NCBI GenBank assembly: GCA_937139435.1
Contig: CAKZPX010000046.1
Coordinates: 1-7,802, forward strand
From: an uncultured bacterium
GTDB lineage: Bacteria > Hydrothermota > Tepidihabitantia > Tepidihabitantales > Tepidihabitantaceae
Reading direction: 5' to 3'
DNA: 7,802 bases
The notes under the pieces were generated by a model. The model made no database searches. It saw nothing but the letters and a program-made list of their open reading frames with translations, and was not told the DNA's origin. Within the stretch, counting starts at the first letter, position 1; every line of letters starts with the position of its first letter. Both the position numbers and the translations under genes were made by a program. Shown in pieces: positions 5,545 to 7,802 of the stretch.

Positions 5545-6503
5545 TGGAGGCAATGGCGGAGTTGTCTTCCCCACCGGTTAAAAAAAGTGGTCATCTTTAT
5601 CAGTTAATCGCCCGCAATCGTTTGCTCACCGCAGTTTTTATAATTGGTTTTACTTTGCTTTTGGCGATTGTCGGGTACGCGCTGGGCAGTTTCTTTAACT
5701 GGGGGTTGGAGTACTACATCATCCTTGCCCTTTTTATTATTTTCTACAATCTGGTGCTTTATTACAATTCTGACCGGCTGGCGCTGGCGCTTAATCGTGC
5801 CCGTCCGGCTCCAGAAGCGGAGTTCTATCAGTTGCACAATGTGGTGGAGGAGGTGGCGGTAGCAGCCGGGATTCCTAAACCGCGGGTCTATGTTATTGAA
5901 GATGAGTCGCCCAACGCCTTTGCCACTGGCAGGAGTCCGAAAAATGCGGCGGTGGCGGTGACAACCGGGCTTTTGCAGATGATGAATCGGGCAGAGTTGC
6001 AGGGCGTAGTTGCCCATGAGATTGCCCATATCCGTAATTATGACATCCTTTTAATGACGGTGGTGGCGATTCTCGGAGGATTATTAATCCTTTTCCGGGA
6101 TATATTTTTGCGCTGGGGTTTTTTTATAGGTGGTGGTAGAAGACGGGCTTCCCGGTCCCGGGGTGGTGGGCAGGCGGGTGCTATCATTCTGATCGTCGGT
6201 CTGGTTCTGGCTATCATTTCGCCGATACTGGTGGCGTTGATTCGGGCAGCGGTTTCCCGGCAGCGGGAGTTCCTTGCTGATGCTGATGGCGCCTATATCG
6301 TGCGTAACCCCTACGGGCTTGCCAGTGCCCTGCGCAAACTGGGGAACTTGACCGGCAAATTGCGCACCGCCTCTGATGCCACCGCGCACATGTTTACCGC
6401 CAATCCGTTTGGTAACGACCGGCGTTCTGTGGTTGACCTTTTTGCCTCTCATCCGCCAATAGCAGAACGGGTTCGGCGGCTGGAGGGGCTGACGATTGAT
6501 TGA
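5544..6503 (+). CDS. htpX: HtpX-like M48 family membrane zinc metalloprotease
   Basis: HtpX is an inner-membrane zinc protease that takes part in membrane-protein quality control. With the GTG start the protein has 319 residues, slightly longer than typical (about 280-300). Seen: HLYQLIARNR (17-26, the usual N-terminal family element), four membrane segments (about 28-51, 53-73, 167-189, 211-236), the zinc site HEIAH (158-162) with H158, E159 and H162, the third ligand E242 in RQREFLADADGA (239-250), and the terminal HPPIAERVRRLEGL (303-316). A Gly/Arg-rich loop (197-210) joins segments 3 and 4; similar loops occur in the family. The start is uncertain: GTG 5544 overlaps the lemA stop by one base but has little ribosome binding site, while ATG 5553 has GGAGG only two bases ahead. 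Confidence 0.94.
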   Translation: MEAMAELSSPPVKKSGHLYQLIARNRLLTAVFIIGFTLLLAIVGYALGSFFNWGLEYYIILALFIIFYNLVLYYNSDRLALALNRARPAPEAEFYQLHNVVEEVAVAAGIPKPRVYVIEDESPNAFATGRSPKNAAVAVTTGLLQMMNRAELQGVVAHEIAHIRNYDILLMTVVAILGGLLILFRDIFLRWGFFIGGGRRRASRSRGGGQAGAIILIVGLVLAIISPILVALIRAAVSRQREFLADADGAYIVRNPYGLASALRKLGNLTGKLRTASDATAHMFTANPFGNDRRSVVDLFASHPPIAERVRRLEGLTID

Positions 6504-6553
6504 GGGATTACCGGGAAAAACGATTGCGGATTGTACCATTTTTGTTTATAATG
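6504..6553. other. Convergent intergenic gap between htpX and dnaE, no clear terminator
   Basis: This 50-base A/T-rich gap separates the stop codons of two convergent genes. There are short runs of A (6516-6520) and T (6539-6543), but no stem before either of them on the relevant strand, so I cannot assign an intrinsic terminator. TATAAT occurs at 6547-6552 with a poor -35 (TTGCGG, 6524-6529) 17 bases upstream on the + strand. Confidence 0.5.
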
Positions 6554-7802
6554 TTACTTTCCGGAACGCTGACGGTAAGGGAGAGAATTTTCGGGCGGAG
6601 GGAGATAACCGTTCAAAACCACATTCTCCTCGCCAACAAGTTCTTTTAGCCGGGTAATTAATTCCGGTTCAATATGCACAGCGCAGTTTTTTAGAACGAT
6701 CGGACGCCGGGATATCTGGAGAGCAACTCGCACCTCGCCGGGAAATGCTTCCAGGGTTTGCTTTATCTGCGCCAGGAGGTGGTCGGTAGCTTTCTCTTCT
6801 TTGAGCCGGATGGTAACACTTTTGATGAAACTCCGGCACCGCGCAAATTCTAAGATCTGTTCTGCCCGCACCTGGGGGATGCCAGCGGCTGTGGCAGCTG
6901 CACCTTCCATTCCTGCCCGCACCCGCATTTTGCCCTGAACAATAACCAGGTTTTCCGGCTGCAGGACAGGCCGGTACTGAGCAAGGATAGGGGAAAACAC
7001 CGTGACCTCTACTGCGGAGTCAAAGTCCTCCAGGGTGATGATAAAGTAATCCTGATTTTTGCGGTCCTTGCGCACTACCCTTTTGGTAATGACGCCGCCG
7101 ATGGCAACAGATGTGCCTTCGGGTAGACCTTCCAGTTCGGCGATCGGGACAAGTTTCAGCGCCTGATACTCGGCGTGATAGCGGACCAGCGGGTGGGAGG
7201 AGAAGTAGAAGCCAAACGCCTGTTTTTCATAGGTAAGCAGGGTGTCGGTATCTGTGGTCACCGTCCGTTCGCCGGTGGCGGGTGGTGGCACCGGTTGCTC
7301 GTTACCGAAGAGCTGGAGCTGGCTTTCCCAGAAAAGGAGTCGATCAGAGGCGGACTTTTCCATTGCCGGTTCCAGGTCGTGCAACAGCTGGCTGCGGTTG
7401 GTGTTAAGGGAGTCAAATGCGCCGGCTTTGATCAGGGATTCGGTTGCCTTACGGTTGACCCGTCCCCGGGTGCGAGAGACAAAGTCGAGAAGGCTTTTGT
7501 AAGGACCGTTGTTCTCCCGTTCGGCAACAATGACCTCAGCAGCAGCAATGCCAACATTTTTCACCCCGGCAAGACCGAAGCGCACCGCCTGCTCTTCCAG
7601 GGCAAAGTTAACCGCACTTTTATTGACATCCGGACCAAGGACAACCATCCCCATCCGGCGTGCCTCCCGGATGAACTTTGCCAGATTGTCAGAGTTTCCC
7701 AGTTCACTGGTGAGGGAGGCGGCGATGAACTCCAGAGGGTAATTGGCTTTGAGATAGGCGGTGCGATAGGAGAGATGGACATAACTGGCAGCATGGCATT
7801 TG
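6554..7802 (-). CDS. dnaE: DNA polymerase III alpha subunit (C-terminal part, 5' end outside window)
   Basis: DnaE is the replicative polymerase subunit. The reading frame is open to the right edge, where codons run from base 7801 downward, so 415 C-terminal residues are visible. Numbering from there: KCHAASYVHLSYRTAYLKANYP (1-22, the fingers-region KSHAAAY-type motif, with Cys for Ser) and GNSDNLAKFIREARRMGM (35-52), then the helix-hairpin-helix region FGLAGVKNVG (75-84) for duplex DNA contact, the FGFYFSSHPL element (196-205), an OB fold (about 230-298, with ITLEDFDSAVEVTVF at 255-269) and a C-terminal domain (about 320-415). The last residues (about 401-415) are a Pro/Arg-rich tail. This is the DnaE rather than the PolC architecture. 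Any ATG inside the visible part (for example at 7654) is internal, not the start. The TAA stop faces htpX, 50 bases away. Confidence 0.96.
   Translation of the reverse strand, partial: KCHAASYVHLSYRTAYLKANYPLEFIAASLTSELGNSDNLAKFIREARRMGMVVLGPDVNKSAVNFALEEQAVRFGLAGVKNVGIAAAEVIVAERENNGPYKSLLDFVSRTRGRVNRKATESLIKAGAFDSLNTNRSQLLHDLEPAMEKSASDRLLFWESQLQLFGNEQPVPPPATGERTVTTDTDTLLTYEKQAFGFYFSSHPLVRYHAEYQALKLVPIAELEGLPEGTSVAIGGVITKRVVRKDRKNQDYFIITLEDFDSAVEVTVFSPILAQYRPVLQPENLVIVQGKMRVRAGMEGAAATAAGIPQVRAEQILEFARCRSFIKSVTIRLKEEKATDHLLAQIKQTLEAFPGEVRVALQISRRPIVLKNCAVHIEPELITRLKELVGEENVVLNGYLPPPENSLPYRQRSGK

Noticed and set aside
7652..7654. ATG as the start of a shorter dnaE-like gene, or dnaE broken by a frameshift
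   Set aside because: The same frame continues upstream to the edge with KCHAASYVHLSYRTAYLKANYP-type DnaE sequence, so the ATG is internal and no frameshift is needed.
7561..7794. Separate small gene on the - strand at the right edge
   Set aside because: It is in a different frame from dnaE, whose true frame is open to the window edge with clear family motifs; the small frame has low-complexity Ser/Pro content and no recognisable domain.
1..7802. Defence system, mobile element, CRISPR array or structural RNA gene
   Set aside because: All but about 230 bases are accounted for by recognised housekeeping and envelope genes; no repeat arrays, transposase, integrase or tRNA/rRNA-like sequence was seen.

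Overview
The window is densely packed, with protein-coding sequence covering almost all of it. The genes point to a diderm (Gram-negative type) bacterium of middling G+C content: there is a Tol-Pal envelope machine, with two putative lipoproteins carrying lipoboxes. The PyrE belongs to the branch with a C-terminal CPLC segment that is common in thermophiles and deep-branching lineages. The arrangement does not match any well-known model genome. My best guess is an uncultured candidate-phylum bacterium (for example of the WOR-3/Stahlbacteria kind), but this is an inference made without a database search.

Region 1 (1-1762, + strand) is the end of a de novo pyrimidine operon: the 3' part of pyrD (catalytic subunit of dihydroorotate dehydrogenase), then pyrF with a 4-base ATGA overlap, then pyrE. 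Together they convert dihydroorotate to orotate, OMP and UMP. The PyrF keeps its catalytic Lys/Asp residues but departs from the family consensus at three active-site positions.

Region 2 (1763-1878) is the only sizeable intergenic gap. It holds a plausible sigma70-type promoter, an imperfect hairpin and a perfect 7-3-7 inverted repeat just ahead of a strong ribosome binding site. It probably starts the next transcription unit.

Region 3 (1879-6503, + strand) is a tight run of seven genes for the cell envelope: pal (OmpA-type lipoprotein), a CpoB/YbgF-like TPR lipoprotein, tolQ, tolR, a short TolA/TonB-like transducer, lemA and the M48 metalloprotease gene htpX. The inner-membrane TolQ-TolR motor would use the proton gradient to drive the TolA-like protein, which reaches toward the outer-membrane lipoprotein Pal. 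No tolB is present, and the order is inverted compared with the E. coli layout (tolQ-R-A-B-pal-cpoB). LemA and HtpX are a frequent pair; here they appear to be attached to the Tol-Pal unit.

Region 4 (6554-7802, - strand) is the C-terminal 415 residues of the replicative DNA polymerase III alpha subunit (dnaE), converging on htpX across a 50-base gap without a recognisable terminator.

No mobile element, CRISPR array, tRNA or rRNA was seen. I did not find a clearly new multi-gene system. The most interesting points are the altered PyrF and Pal active or binding sites, the tolB-less inverted Tol-Pal operon joined to lemA-htpX, and the inverted repeat before pal.
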